64,000 nucleotides of DNA from Tunturiibacter gelidiferens (GCF_013410115.1 NZ_JACCCV010000001.1:1612001-1676000); one strand, 5' to 3'; positions 1 through 8,962 are shown, numbered from the stretch's first letter. Numbers and translations: made by a program. Notes: a model not told the origin generated them from the sequence alone.

Positions 1-474
1 GAGCACATCTTTGAGCTGCTGGCAACGTTTCGCAGAACGCGCCCCCGTTTTCGGCTGATGGTGCTTGGGCTGGAGGAGGATCACGAACACATTCAACGAA
101 TTATCGGCGCCGGAGCGAAGGGCTACCTGGCCCATTCGGCGAAGGAGAGCGAGATTCGGATGGCGATCGATGTGGTGCAGGATGGGTCGGTGTGGGCTCC
201 CCGCAAGGTTTTGGCGCGGTTGCTGGAGTCGACTTCAGCTGGCGCGGAGACGACGACCAAACCAGCCAAGGAGCCGAAGTTCACGAAACGGGAGCTGCAG
301 GTGCTGCGTTTGCTGGCTGCCGGGCATCCTAACCCGACGATTGGCCGGGAGCTTGGAATCGACGTGGGCACTGTGAAGAAGCATGTGGGCAACCTGATGC
401 GGAAGGTCGGGGTTGATAATCGCATCGCATTGTCTGTTCAGGCCGTCAAACAGAAGCTGTTGCTGAAGCGGTAA
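1..474 (+). CDS. LuxR/NarL-type response regulator, 3' part
   Basis: The gene is already open at base 1, so its start lies outside the window. The visible 157 codons hold the end of a receiver domain (the segment GAGAKGYLAHSAKESEI matches the beta5-alpha5 surface of REC domains, including its conserved Lys) followed by a LuxR-type helix-turn-helix (FTKRELQVLRLLAAG, then GTVKKHVGNLMRKVG). This is the NarL/FixJ arrangement: a cytoplasmic transcription factor normally phosphorylated by a histidine kinase on an Asp that is not in view. No partner kinase is visible. Downstream is a gene-free stretch with a strong hairpin, so it probably ends its transcription unit. The family call is firm; the regulated genes are unknown. 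Confidence 0.9.
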   Translation, partial: EHIFELLATFRRTRPRFRLMVLGLEEDHEHIQRIIGAGAKGYLAHSAKESEIRMAIDVVQDGSVWAPRKVLARLLESTSAGAETTTKPAKEPKFTKRELQVLRLLAAGHPNPTIGRELGIDVGTVKKHVGNLMRKVGVDNRIALSVQAVKQKLLLKR

Positions 475-900
475 CCCGGAATTTTGGTAAGAAATTTGAT
501 CGACTGGAACCGTTGGTGGGTCTCGTTCGTTGCAAATGCTGATACAGGATGAGTTAGTGGATTTTTATTGTCCAAATAGCGTTAACTACTAAGTTAACAA
601 AAACCGCTCAAAGGTCTACCCACCTTCGTACCGTTGTGAGCGAAGGTAATGTGGGGCAAAGTACTACCAAGCAACACAGACCTGGGAGAGGGGTTGTAGA
701 GATAGCGTCGGAGTTCTGCCGACACTATCTCTACAACCCCCATTTTTTCGGGTGTGTGTGGTCATATTGACATATGCTGGTTCCGTTTGTGTTGACGGAC
801 AACTTGGAGCGGTTTCGGCCCATCCTACATATTGTTGGAAATAGGCAGCTTGCTGAGCCCTCTCCAAAATATAGACAAGAACGTGAAAGGGATAACGATA
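475..900. other. Gene-free stretch of about 425 bases
   Basis: No convincing ORF lies here. It contains a GTTAAC-tactaa-GTTAAC inverted repeat near 580-600 and a long hairpin at 690-740 (listed separately). The last part (about 850-900) is the leader of the SYLF gene, with the purine-rich GAAAGGGA just before its ATG. A small RNA ending at the hairpin is possible, but I see no clear promoter for one. Confidence 0.5.
690..748 (+). terminator. Long 22-bp-arm hairpin followed by T6
   Basis: Arms 690-711 and 719-740 are complementary over 22 bp with a single C-A mismatch and a 7-nt loop. A run of six T follows at 743-748. This fits an intrinsic terminator on the plus strand. The stem is much longer than usual for a terminator, so a processed small RNA or a REP-like repeat is an alternative. 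Confidence 0.65.
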
Positions 901-1602
901 ATGTTGAAGAAGATTTCAGTGGCACTTTGTGGTTTGGCGATGATGGCCGGTTCTCTGTCTGCGCATGCGCAGGGCGATAAGGCGAAGATTGCGGATCGTA
1001 TGACCGCTGCTGGCGAGGTGCTTAACCAGATCATGGCGACACCAGATAAAGGCATACCAAGCGGGATTCTGTCGGGTGCATCGTGCGTGGTAGTGATTCC
1101 GAGCTTTAAGAAGGGCGCCTTTGTTGTGGGAGCGCAGTACGGACAGGGTGTCGCGACTTGTCGTACGCCTAGCGGAAAGTGGAGCGCTCCGGTTTGCGTT
1201 CAACTAGCCGGGGGCAGCTTCGGGTTCCAGATTGGCGGTCAGGCGACGGACCTCGTGTTGATTGCGATGAATCAGCAGGGTCTGCAGGACATGTTGAAGA
1301 ACAAGTTCAAGCTGGGAGCTGATGCTGCTGCCTCTGCTGGTCCAGTGGGACGAAATGCCCAGGCTGGAACGGACTGGAAGTTGAATGCGGAGTTTCTAAG
1401 CTACTCGCGTAGCAAGGGGCTGTTTGCCGGCATCGATCTCGATGGCACGGTGCTGTCGCAGAATCAGGACGACACCCGCGCGCTGTACGGTTCCGACATT
1501 CAGTTCGAACAGATTCTTGGTGGCAAGGAAGTGACTCCGGTTGAGGCTCGTCCGTTTGTGCGAACGGTGGCGAAGTATTTTGTGGTTGCCAAGAACCGGT
1601 AG
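901..1602 (+). CDS. Exported SYLF-domain (Ysc84-like) lipid-binding protein
   Basis: A 233-aa protein. I chose the ATG at 901 because it has a good ribosome site (GAAAGGGA) and opens directly into a signal peptide: MLKK, a hydrophobic stretch, then an AHAQ cleavage site near residue 23. The rest matches the SYLF/Ysc84 family: PSGILSGASCVVVIPSFKKGAFVVGAQYG, then a Gly-rich region containing WSAPVCVQLAGGSFGFQIGG, and the late YSRSKGLFAGIDLDGTVL motif. Family members bind lipids; bacterial ones are secreted or periplasmic and their role is not settled. It is a single gene followed by its own terminator at 1626-1659. Identity is firm, function is only family-level. Confidence 0.88.
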   Translation: MLKKISVALCGLAMMAGSLSAHAQGDKAKIADRMTAAGEVLNQIMATPDKGIPSGILSGASCVVVIPSFKKGAFVVGAQYGQGVATCRTPSGKWSAPVCVQLAGGSFGFQIGGQATDLVLIAMNQQGLQDMLKNKFKLGADAAASAGPVGRNAQAGTDWKLNAEFLSYSRSKGLFAGIDLDGTVLSQNQDDTRALYGSDIQFEQILGGKEVTPVEARPFVRTVAKYFVVAKNR

Positions 1603-1625
1603 TGGCATTTGTTGTTTGATCATGG

Positions 1626-1659
1626 AAGGGCGGCTGATTTGGCCGCCCTTTCTGTTTTT
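1626..1659 (+). terminator. Intrinsic terminator after the SYLF gene
   Basis: Arms AAGGGCGGC (1626-1634) and GCCGCCCTT (1642-1650) are perfectly complementary with a 7-nt loop and are followed by a T-rich tail (TCTGTTTTT). It lies 24 bases after the stop codon. Confidence 0.85.
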
Positions 1660-1694
1660 AAGGCGTCGAGGATGGGAATCGGTAGACTAGAGGC

Positions 1695-2639
1695 TTGAGC
1701 AAGGTTCCAAAAAAAGAGCAGGTTGACGCGGAGGTGAGCTTCCGCGAACGAGTTGAGTTTGCCGTGGTGTGGTTGGCGGTTCGTGGGATGCGTTTGTTTC
1801 CGCGTGGAGTGGCCAGGTCGGTGGGCAAGGGGATTGCGACGATTGCGTTTCACGGGTTGGGACGGCTACGTGGAGTGGGCGCACGGAACCTGAAGCTCGC
1901 GTTTCCTGAGATGCCGGAGGTGGAGCGTGAGAGGATTCTGCGGTCGTTGTACCGGCGTCTTGGCTGGCTGCTGGCGGAGTTCTGCCTGATGCCGGGATAC
2001 ACGCCGGAGAGTGCGAGCAGGTTTATTCGCTATGAGGGACTGGAGAATTACCTGGCGGCTCGCGAGCGCGGGAAGGGGGTGCTGGTGTTGACGGGACACC
2101 TGGGGGCGTGGGAGCTGTCGAGTTTTTATCACTCGCTGATGGGGATGCCGATGGGGATGGTGATACGGCGGCTGGATAATCCGCTGGTGGATGAGTTTGT
2201 GAACCGCATCCGGTGCCTGCATGGAAATCGAGTGATTCATAAGGACGACTTTGCGCGGGGATTGATTGCGTCGATGCGTGCGGGGGAGACGGTTGGGATT
2301 CTGATGGACACGAATATGACTCCGCCGCAGGGTGTGTTTGTGCCGTTCTTTGGAGTGCAGGCTTGTACGGCCTCGGGGATGGCACGGATTGCAGGCAAGA
2401 CGGGAGCGGCGGTACTGCCGGGGTTTCTGCTGTGGGAGGAGAGCGAGCAGAAGTACGTGCTGCGCTTCGGCAGAGAGCTTGAGGTGACGCATACGGGAGA
2501 TTCTGAAACCGATGCGGTTACAAATACAGCGGCGTTTACGGCGGCGATTGAAGCAACGATTCGACGGTATCCTGATCAGTGGCTTTGGATGCATCGGCGA
2601 TGGAAGACGCGGCCTCCGGGAGAAGAGGGGATCTACTGA
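1695..2639 (+). CDS. LpxL/HtrB-like lipid A acyltransferase
   Basis: A 314-aa protein of the Kdo2-lipid IVA lauroyl/myristoyl acyltransferase family, inner-membrane enzymes that add secondary acyl chains to lipid A. The catalytic HX4E/D motif is at His135-Glu140 ([12 protein letters not shown]). The family-typical [10 protein letters not shown] lies at the C terminus. A hydrophobic segment near residues 21-36 could anchor it. The start is uncertain: TTG at 1695 is the longest choice, but its upstream AGAGG is too close; the in-frame GTG at 1734 or a later ATG are alternatives. It is followed 16 bases later by lpxD, giving a lipid A operon. Which acyl position it serves cannot be read from sequence. 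Confidence 0.85.
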   Translation: MSKVPKKEQVDAEVSFRERVEFAVVWLAVRGMRLFPRGVARSVGKGIATIAFHGLGRLRGVGARNLKLAFPEMPEVERERILRSLYRRLGWLLAEFCLMPGYTPESASRFIRYEGLENYLAARERGKGVLVLTGHLGAWELSSFYHSLMGMPMGMVIRRLDNPLVDEFVNRIRCLHGNRVIHKDDFARGLIASMRAGETVGILMDTNMTPPQGVFVPFFGVQACTASGMARIAGKTGAAVLPGFLLWEESEQKYVLRFGRELEVTHTGDSETDAVTNTAAFTAAIEATIRRYPDQWLWMHRRWKTRPPGEEGIY

Positions 2640-2655
2640 TGGCGGGGATTTACTG

Positions 2656-3594
2656 ATGACAACGATGAGCAAGATCGCGGACTGGGTTGGGGTGAGCGCA
2701 CCGCTGTTGGAGGTGGAGATTACGTCGGTCTCGAGTATCGAGGACGCTGGCGAAAGCTCTGTTGTGTTTGCGGTCGATGGGGAGGCGCTGGGCAGGGCGC
2801 TCCGGTCGAGGGCTGGCGTGATTCTGGCGAGCAGGAAGCTGGAGTCGGCGGAGCTACCTCCCTATCGGACGCCGGATCCGCGGATTTTGTGGGTGGCGGA
2901 TGCGAGGTATGCGTTTGCCTTGGTGGCGCGGAAGTTGAATGTGGATGGGGTTCGGGCGGGAGTGCATGCCTCGGCCGTGGTGGGGCAGAAGGTGGCGATT
3001 GGCGTGGGGACGGCGGTTGGGCCGGGTGCTGTGCTTGGCGACGGTGTGGTGATTGGGAGTGGATGTGAGATTGGTGCGCGGGTGACGATTTGCGCGGGTA
3101 CGATGCTGGGGGACCGCGTGGTGGTGCAGGCGGGGGCGGTGCTGGGGTCGACAGGATTTGGGTATGTGAGGAGTGCGGAGACGGGAGAGTATTTGATTTT
3201 TCCGCAGCAGGGGCGGCTGGTGGTGGAGGACGATGTTGAGATCGGGGCGAATACGACGATCGACCGTGGTGCGCTGGGGGAGACACGGATCGGACGTGGC
3301 ACGAAGATCGATAACCTGGTGCACATTGGGCATAACTGCGTGATTGGGAAGAACGTGATCATCGCGGCACAGACGGGGATCTCGGGTTCGAGTGTGGTGG
3401 AGGATGGCGCGATTCTTGGTGGGCAGGTGGGGATTGGAGAGCACGCGACGGTGGGAGCGGGTGTGATCCTGGGCGGTGGGGCTGGCGTGCTGAGCGGGAA
3501 GAAGATGCGGGGGCCGGGCGAGGTGTTCTGGGGCCGGCCCGCGCGACCTTTGAAGGAGTATCTGCGGGATCTTGCGAGGTTGAAGCGGCGTTGA
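2656..3594 (+). CDS. lpxD: UDP-3-O-acyl-glucosamine N-acyltransferase LpxD
   Basis: A 312-aa protein with a short N-terminal uridine-binding domain (about residues 1-100) and a left-handed beta-helix of hexapeptide repeats (V/I-G-x-G steps such as [22 protein letters not shown]). The catalytic His motif [10 protein letters not shown] and the family segment [10 protein letters not shown] are present. LpxD adds the N-linked 3-hydroxyacyl chain from acyl-ACP in lipid A synthesis. I place the start at ATG 2656 (MTTMSKIAD), just past the stop of the acyltransferase gene; ATG 2665 is also possible. The length is a little shorter than the E. coli enzyme (about 340 aa), with the difference at the N terminus. 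Confidence 0.93.
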   Translation: MTTMSKIADWVGVSAPLLEVEITSVSSIEDAGESSVVFAVDGEALGRALRSRAGVILASRKLESAELPPYRTPDPRILWVADARYAFALVARKLNVDGVRAGVHASAVVGQKVAIGVGTAVGPGAVLGDGVVIGSGCEIGARVTICAGTMLGDRVVVQAGAVLGSTGFGYVRSAETGEYLIFPQQGRLVVEDDVEIGANTTIDRGALGETRIGRGTKIDNLVHIGHNCVIGKNVIIAAQTGISGSSVVEDGAILGGQVGIGEHATVGAGVILGGGAGVLSGKKMRGPGEVFWGRPARPLKEYLRDLARLKRR

Positions 3595-3596
3595 GG

Positions 3597-3776
3597 TGTC
3601 CTGCCGGACGGGCCCACTGCGCGTGGGGTGGTCACTTCGTGACTCGTATACCCCTTCGGTTGGCGCTCCCGTTGGTCGCGAAGGAAGAGGACTCCGACCA
3701 ACGGGAGGACCGCGCGAAACTCTAAAAAGGCGTGCGAACGCCCGCGCCACGCGCAGTGGGCCCGTCCGGCAGGACA
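3597..3776. repeat. Perfect 30-bp inverted repeat enclosing nested hairpins
   Basis: Arms 3597-3626 and 3747-3776 are exact reverse complements over 30 bp, separated by 120 bp. Inside are further complementary pairs: CTCCCGTTGGTCG with CGACCAACGGGAG, and a short GTCAC-ttc-GTGAC hairpin. The left arm begins two bases after the lpxD stop. The right arm ends about 45 bases before the next gene. It could be a REP/BIME- or MITE-like repeat, or a structured RNA. No target-site duplication is evident. Confidence 0.8.
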
Positions 3777-3822
3777 TCCGCCTGGCAAGAGCGACTAAAA
3801 TTACTGGATTGTGCGGTGAGTG

Positions 3823-4443
3823 ATGGCGATTGTGGTGGTTGGCGGACATACGAGGAATATCGGAAAGACAAGCGTGGTGGCTGGGTTGATCGCCGCGATG
3901 CCGGAGATGCATTGGACCGCGTTCAAGATTACGCAATTCGGGCATGGGATGTGCTCGGCTAATGGCGAGCCGTGCGACTGCGAGACCGCTGAGCATACGG
4001 TGGCAGTCAGCGAGGAGCGAGTGGGGGGCGATGCTACGACGGATTCGGGACGGTATCTGGCGGCGGGTGCGATGCGTTCGTTCTGGGTGAGGACGCGGCA
4101 GGGCGACCTGTCGGAGGCGATGCCGCGTATTCGGAAGGAGATCGCGCGAGCGGAGAACGCGGTGATCGAGTCGAACAGCATCCTGCGGTTTCTGCGGCCG
4201 GATCTTTATCTGAGCGTGCTCGATCCGGAGACTGCAGACTTCAAAGATTCGGCTAAGTACTTTTTGGACCGCGCGGACGCCGTGCTGGTAGCTGAGGGCG
4301 TGTTGGGAAGGCCGGAGTGGAAGGGAGTTTCGCTGAAGCTGGTAGAGGGGACGCCGGTACTTGCGATGAGACCGCCGGTCTATGTGACGGAAGAGGTGGC
4401 GGGGTTTGTGAGGGAGCGGCTTCGAGTTCGTGCGGTTGTTTGA
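3823..4443 (+). CDS. MobB-like P-loop NTPase, substrate unknown
   Basis: A 206-aa protein starting at ATG 3823 (a GTG one codon upstream is an alternative). The N terminus IVVVGGHTRNIGKTSVVAGLI is a strand followed by a P-loop of the SIMIBI type seen in MobB and related proteins. CSANGEPCDCE is a Cys cluster near residue 50, and AVIESNSI lies near residue 115. MobB assists molybdenum-cofactor guanylylation, but no other cofactor gene is nearby, so the role here is open. A strong bidirectional terminator follows. I am confident of a nucleotide-binding protein, not of its pathway. Confidence 0.6.
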   Translation: MAIVVVGGHTRNIGKTSVVAGLIAAMPEMHWTAFKITQFGHGMCSANGEPCDCETAEHTVAVSEERVGGDATTDSGRYLAAGAMRSFWVRTRQGDLSEAMPRIRKEIARAENAVIESNSILRFLRPDLYLSVLDPETADFKDSAKYFLDRADAVLVAEGVLGRPEWKGVSLKLVEGTPVLAMRPPVYVTEEVAGFVRERLRVRAVV

Positions 4444-4462
4444 GTGAGTTCGCTGGAGATGC

Positions 4463-4496
4463 AAAAGAGCCGCGGCTTTGAGGCCGCGGCTCTTTT
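4463..4496. terminator. Bidirectional terminator between convergent genes
   Basis: Arms AAAAGAGCCGCGGC (4463-4476) and GCCGCGGCTCTTTT (4483-4496) are perfect complements around a 6-nt loop. The A-run and T-run at the ends make it work in both directions. It lies between the plus-strand P-loop gene and the minus-strand ferritin-like gene. Confidence 0.9.
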
Positions 4497-4518
4497 CTTG
4501 TTGATGTGGTGCGTGGAG

Positions 4519-5538
4519 CTATGCGATGAGACCGTTGAGGCCATTGGGGAAGAAGACTCCCTGATGGACTGTTGCGGTTGGCGTCGTACCGGTGACGATT
4601 GCGAGGATCTGGGAGGTGTTACGGGACCAGCCCAGAGAGTTCTGATCGCAGTCGACGATGGTTGAGGCTGTTATGTTCGCGGTGGCGGTGTTGAGCGCTA
4701 CCTGGGTCGTGGAGACTCCGATGTCGTCTGCCGCTGAGCCTGTGAAGGTTACAAACGGAGTTGTGATCGGGTTCTTAGGATCAGGATTGGCCAGCGAGGA
4801 GCGAGCCGCCGAGATCATCTGAGTCAACGTGCTGAGCGGTCCGGTGCCACCGCCGCCATCGAGACCGTTGATGGTGGTGCGGATGAGGCCGGCGTGATAG
4901 GCCTCGACGGCGTGGATACCTACTGCAGCCGGGAGGACATTGACCTTGTCGGTGATCAAGGGGGCAGCACCGTGGTATGCGGAGACACCCACGTCCTCGA
5001 AGATATAGGCGCCGATGAGGAAGTTTGCGTCGCTTGCGAAGGGGTTGAAAGTCCCGCCTGCGATGTTCGCTGCAGCTGCGAGAGCGTTGAAGGAGTTGAA
5101 CAGGTCGATGTTGGGCATCGAGACTGCCTTGGATCCGAGAGCGCCCTGGAGAAAGGTGACGTGCTTGCCTTCTTCGGTAGCTGTCTCGGTGGCATAGGCC
5201 TGAACGTACGAAAGCGCGAACGGGACCTTGGAGAAGGTCGGGCTTAAGGTGACGGTTCCAGCGGCTACGCCGTTGACGCTGACGGGGATCGGCGTCGGCA
5301 GCTTGTCGATGGTGACGCCATAGACTGCGAGGTTGTAGAACTGTGCCTCGAGATACTCCAGGTTGAGGGCGAAGTTGAGGATGTCCGAGTCACCGATGGC
5401 GGCTGCCTGGGCCTCTGCTTTGGGTGTCGTTGTTGCGCCGAAGGCAAGAGCAGCCAGCGCGGCGCCTCCCTTGGTGAGCATCTTTCGGCGGGTACTTACG
5501 ATAATTTCATCGAGTTGCTGTGTCTCTAAAGTTGCCAT
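4519..5538 (-). CDS. Exported ferritin-like domain protein (Tat-type signal)
   Basis: A 339-aa protein starting at ATG 5538. The N terminus carries a twin-arginine-type signal: TRRKMLTKG, then a hydrophobic stretch ending in AEA. The mature part has the ferritin-like helices of the PF13668 type (ILNFALNLEYLEAQFY; ATEEGKHVTFLQGAL; FIFED-like YIFEDVGVSAYHGAAP; IHAVEAYHAGLIRT), with Glu/His residues that could bind a metal. It lies 13 bases after its paralogue on the same strand and shares the C-terminal FFPNGLNG motif, so the two form an operon of duplicated genes. Such proteins are common in Acidobacteriota; substrate and activity are unknown. Confidence 0.85.
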   Translation of the reverse strand: MATLETQQLDEIIVSTRRKMLTKGGAALAALAFGATTTPKAEAQAAAIGDSDILNFALNLEYLEAQFYNLAVYGVTIDKLPTPIPVSVNGVAAGTVTLSPTFSKVPFALSYVQAYATETATEEGKHVTFLQGALGSKAVSMPNIDLFNSFNALAAAANIAGGTFNPFASDANFLIGAYIFEDVGVSAYHGAAPLITDKVNVLPAAVGIHAVEAYHAGLIRTTINGLDGGGGTGPLSTLTQMISAARSSLANPDPKNPITTPFVTFTGSAADDIGVSTTQVALNTATANITASTIVDCDQNSLGWSRNTSQILAIVTGTTPTATVHQGVFFPNGLNGLIA

Positions 5539-5551
5539 GATGTCTCCGTCC

Positions 5552-6490
5552 TTAGGAAGCTGTTACTGAGATGTTGCCGTTGAGACCATTGGGAAAGAAG
5601 CCGCCCTTGGAGAGGCCCGCGCCCAGTGCGCCGTACACAATGTGCAGAACCTGGTCGGTTGTGCGGTGGAAGGCGATGGCGTTGGTGGGATCGGCCGCGA
5701 CGATACTGCTGACGCTGAGGGTGGTCTCATTGCCGCCGCCGAGCTTACCGCGGAGAGCCGACACCTGGTTGGCAATCGTGGTGTAGGTCTGATTGCCAGC
5801 CGCACCATCAACGGCAGTGATCAAGGTGCGGATCTCTGCTGCGTGGTAGGCCTCCGTCGCCTGGATGCCGGCGGCGGCGGATAGGATGTTGTTGTTGGCG
5901 AGCAGGGGAGCAGCGCCAGTGTAAGCGGTAACGCCTACATCTTCGAAGACGAATGCTCCGATGAGGAAGTCGTTGTTGCTGTCGAAGGGATTGAAGGTGG
6001 GTGCCGTTGTAATGCCTGCGGCGACCGCGAGGGGACCGAAGAAGGTGAGGTCGAGAGCAGGACGGGGAACTGGCGTTCCACTGTTTTTTGTGATGGCTGC
6101 CTGCAGGAAGCGAACGTGATTCAGTTCATCCTGCGCGATCTCGGCGGCGTACTGAGCGAAGACCGAATTGGTCCATGGCACTGCCTTGATTCCCTGAGGA
6201 ACGGTGGTGGTACCTGCACCCGTGAGTGCATCGGCCGAGGAGAGACCAGAGCCGGTTGATGCGTAGAGGTAGAACTCGGCCTCAAGATATTCGAGGTTGA
6301 GGGCGAAGTTCAGAATGTCGTTGTCGGGAATGTCGAGCGGGGTTGGCGTCGGTGTCGGCGTGGTGGTGGGCGCTGGTGTGCTGCTGTTGCAACCGATGAT
6401 CATTGCCCCAGCGGCTGCTGTACCTGCTCCGGCCAGAAACTTTCGGCGGGACAGAGCCTTATCTATTAGTTCGTTTAGCTTTTTTTCCAC
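5552..6490 (-). CDS. Ferritin-like domain lipoprotein, paralogue of the next gene
   Basis: A 312-aa protein starting at GTG 6490 with a strong AGGAGAGG ribosome site. The signal has both RRKFLAGAG (twin-arginine style) and a lipobox-like IIGC at about residue 34, followed by a Thr/Pro-rich linker, so it is probably a lipid-anchored envelope protein. The ferritin-like core repeats the neighbour's landmarks (ILNFALNLEYLEAEFY; AQDELNHVRFLQAAI; FVFEDVGVTAYTGAAPLL; IQATEAYHAAEIRT; FFPNGLNG). It is first in the two-gene operon. A role in metal or oxidative chemistry outside the cytoplasm is inference from the fold. Confidence 0.85.
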   Translation of the reverse strand: MEKKLNELIDKALSRRKFLAGAGTAAAGAMIIGCNSSTPAPTTTPTPTPTPLDIPDNDILNFALNLEYLEAEFYLYASTGSGLSSADALTGAGTTTVPQGIKAVPWTNSVFAQYAAEIAQDELNHVRFLQAAITKNSGTPVPRPALDLTFFGPLAVAAGITTAPTFNPFDSNNDFLIGAFVFEDVGVTAYTGAAPLLANNNILSAAAGIQATEAYHAAEIRTLITAVDGAAGNQTYTTIANQVSALRGKLGGGNETTLSVSSIVAADPTNAIAFHRTTDQVLHIVYGALGAGLSKGGFFPNGLNGNISVTAS

Positions 6491-6587
6491 AATATACCTC
6501 TCCTCAGTGCGTGGTGCTGGCTTCCTATGTCATTTGGATGACGCACTGTGGAGTGTATCGGATTTACAGATGCTTTGAAAATAAAGG

Positions 6588-7319
6588 TTAGATTGATGGA
6601 ACAGAAAGAAGCATCACGTCATCAACGAGACTGACTTCCTTTTGAACGAAGGGTTCAGCGTAGCGGACGCCGGCAAGCAGACCATAGTGGCGGGCGGTGG
6701 CGAAGGTTCGCTCGCGAATCTCATCTTCGGGGACGAAGAGGCCGGTGCCCTCCGGTTGAGTGCCGTATTGGGATCGGTAAGCCAGTAGAGATTGCAGGCG
6801 CTGCTCGGCGAAGGGTGTGATGTCGACGACGAAGGTGGGGCGCACATCTGCGTAGAGGCTTGCGTAGAGGATCTTGTAGGGCCGATGAGGTGGGGCGGGG
6901 TCGCCGGGCGTTATGACTTTCGCAAGGCCGCTGACGAAGCAGGCTTCATAGCCTAACGTGGCCGAGGTGTAGTGGTCGGGGTGACGGCCTTGCCAGTAGG
7001 GAAGGATGACCACGCGGGGTCGCAGGCGGCGAAGAACGGCGGCGAGCTTGAGGCGGTTGAGCAGGGTGTTCTCGACGTTGCCGTCGGGAAGGTCGAGAGC
7101 CTCGCGATGGGCTACGTTGAGGATGCGGGCTGCGGCGGTGGCTTCGGCTTCGCGGTCGGCTGCGGTGCCGCGGGTGCCGGACTCTCCCTGGGTGAGATCG
7201 AGGATGCCGGTGGTCCAGCCGCGAGCGTGCATGGCGAGAAGAGTGCCGCCGCAGGTCTGTTCGACGTCGTCGCGATGGGCTGCTATGGCGAGGATATCGA
7301 GTTGGGTGGGCGAGGGCAT
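6588..7319 (-). CDS. bshB1: Bacillithiol biosynthesis deacetylase BshB1
   Basis: A 243-aa LmbE/PIG-L family Zn-dependent deacetylase. The first metal motif is AAHRDDVEQ (AHPDD-like, with Arg in place of Pro), followed by DLTQGESGTRGT and the second motif GRHPDHYTSA. The GExGTRG form is typical of BshB1, which removes the acetyl group from GlcNAc-malate to give GlcN-malate in bacillithiol synthesis. The length matches the family. bshA and bshC are not in the window. A mycothiol-type or other GlcNAc deacetylase is the main alternative. Confidence 0.85.
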   Translation of the reverse strand: MPSPTQLDILAIAAHRDDVEQTCGGTLLAMHARGWTTGILDLTQGESGTRGTAADREAEATAAARILNVAHREALDLPDGNVENTLLNRLKLAAVLRRLRPRVVILPYWQGRHPDHYTSATLGYEACFVSGLAKVITPGDPAPPHRPYKILYASLYADVRPTFVVDITPFAEQRLQSLLAYRSQYGTQPEGTGLFVPEDEIRERTFATARHYGLLAGVRYAEPFVQKEVSLVDDVMLLSVPSI

Positions 7320-7408
7320 AGGACTTAGGGCGTACAGCCTAGGGTTCAGGCGGGGAGACCAGAGGCGGGATCTTCTCCGGACCTAAGGCCTGTTCCCTAA
7401 GCCGGGCA

Positions 7409-8962
7409 TTAGTTGGCAGCGTCGGTAACGGCGTCCATGTAGGCTACGTCGAGGGCTGTGCCCTGAACGGTGATGTTCGCGTTGTTGATCTCGGAGCCGT
7501 CTGCAGTGTTGAAGGCATGAACCTGTCCACCGTAGGCGGTGTAGACCTTGTGGAAGCCCTGGACCCAGCAGAGTCCTGTCAGGTCGCCGTAGTAGAACTG
7601 GTTTTGGTTCGTATTTGGATAAGGGACGACGACCGGCGACGTTGTGCTTTGCGTGACCGCAGGAATGATCGATGCACTGGGGCCGGCCGAACCTGAAGGA
7701 AGAACAACGCGGGTGAGGCAGTTGTAGTTGGCGCTCTGGTCGGTGGCCTGGCCTGCTGCGATCTGTTGCGCTGCGCGGGCCGCGCGTTCGCCTGTGGCGC
7801 AGAACTGAGAGCCGATCCACAGAGTGTTGTCGTCGGCGAAGAGGATTTTGGTGTGAGTGCCGTCGGAGATGGAGGTGGTGCTGGTAACGGCGTTGGTCGC
7901 GAGGCTGATGATGGAGAGATTGCCCGCAAAGAGACCGTCGGGCTGTCGCTGCTGGCCTGCGACGTAGAGATTATTTCCATCGGAGACTGCCGTTGTGACG
8001 CCGCCAGCAACCGGGAGATTCGAGACGAAGGCGTTCGGGTTCTGTTGTGCAGGCACAGTGCTGTTGGTGTAACTGTTAACTTGAAGCGCGCCGGGCGAGA
8101 GATAAGTGACGCTGGAGGTGTTTCCACCGCACTCTGCTCCACAGTTGAGAACGTAGACAGTGTTGCCGTCGAGGGAGAAGTAGGCTCCGGTAGGGCGGTC
8201 GAAGGCGTTTGCGTTGGTTCCGGTGTTGACGGGAATGATGCAGTAGGCGGGAAGGTTGAAGGGCTGACAATCCACCGCGCCAATTGCGGCGATGGCGGCG
8301 GTCGAGGTGAGGTACTGGTTGGCGTTCAGCTTGATGACGCGGTAGAGCGAGTTGGAGTTGCGGACCATCGCAAGTATGACGGTGTCGCCCTGGTTGACGA
8401 CGACCTGGAAGACGTTGGGGAGATTAAGACCGTAGGTTGCGCCGGTGGTCTTGTCGATGATGCCGAGCAAGCCTGCGCCCTCTTCGGCAGAGTAGACGTG
8501 GCCGAAGGTTGGAGGGACAGCGATGCTGGTTGACTTGGCCGGGAAGGTGCCGGCAGAGCCGACGGTGGATTCGGTACCGTAGTTGATGATCTGCACGTCG
8601 CCCAGCGTGTTGGAGTACACGTAGCCGGTGATCTCAGAGGGGAAGTTGAGGATGAGATTGGGGAAACCGGACGAGTATCCGCTGATGGAGAATGATGGTT
8701 TGGTGTTCTGTACGTTGTTGCGGAGGTCGCGAAACGCATCGAGGATCTGCAGGCTGCCGCTGGTGCCGCCGTTGGCAGTGACACCAACCATCACCCGTTG
8801 GGCAAGCTTGCTGGGAGGAATGGGCCGATTGGCGAAGGTGTATTGCGGGAACTTGTAGAACTGCGTGCTGCAGGCTGTGAGGCCCAGCGTGACAGCGGCG
8901 ATCAGGAGGCCGCAGAAGATCTGGGCACGGAGAGACTGGGTAAAGAGACTTCGATTCGTCAA
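7409..8962 (-). CDS. Lipoprotein with beta-propeller-like repeats, function unknown
   Basis: A 517-aa protein beginning at TTG 8962. A hydrophobic signal ends in the lipobox LTAC at about residue 31, so it is predicted to be a lipoprotein. The body contains repeated short segments of the form IGSQFC, VYVLNCG, NNLYVAGQQ and VYTAYGG-QVHAFNTADG, which look like the blades of a YVTN/SMP-30-style beta-propeller. No catalytic signature stands out. Homologues are common as unnamed lipoproteins in this phylum (my recollection). It is divergent from the methionine-folate gene across about 180 bases. Confidence 0.65.
   Translation of the reverse strand: MTNRSLFTQSLRAQIFCGLLIAAVTLGLTACSTQFYKFPQYTFANRPIPPSKLAQRVMVGVTANGGTSGSLQILDAFRDLRNNVQNTKPSFSISGYSSGFPNLILNFPSEITGYVYSNTLGDVQIINYGTESTVGSAGTFPAKSTSIAVPPTFGHVYSAEEGAGLLGIIDKTTGATYGLNLPNVFQVVVNQGDTVILAMVRNSNSLYRVIKLNANQYLTSTAAIAAIGAVDCQPFNLPAYCIIPVNTGTNANAFDRPTGAYFSLDGNTVYVLNCGAECGGNTSSVTYLSPGALQVNSYTNSTVPAQQNPNAFVSNLPVAGGVTTAVSDGNNLYVAGQQRQPDGLFAGNLSIISLATNAVTSTTSISDGTHTKILFADDNTLWIGSQFCATGERAARAAQQIAAGQATDQSANYNCLTRVVLPSGSAGPSASIIPAVTQSTTSPVVVPYPNTNQNQFYYGDLTGLCWVQGFHKVYTAYGGQVHAFNTADGSEINNANITVQGTALDVAYMDAVTDAAN

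Noticed and set aside
2854..4464. Long minus-strand open frame (about 536 codons) across lpxD and the P-loop gene
   Set aside because: Its translation is rich in Arg, His and Pro without domains, the usual antisense image of a GC-rich gene; the plus-strand genes have clear motifs.
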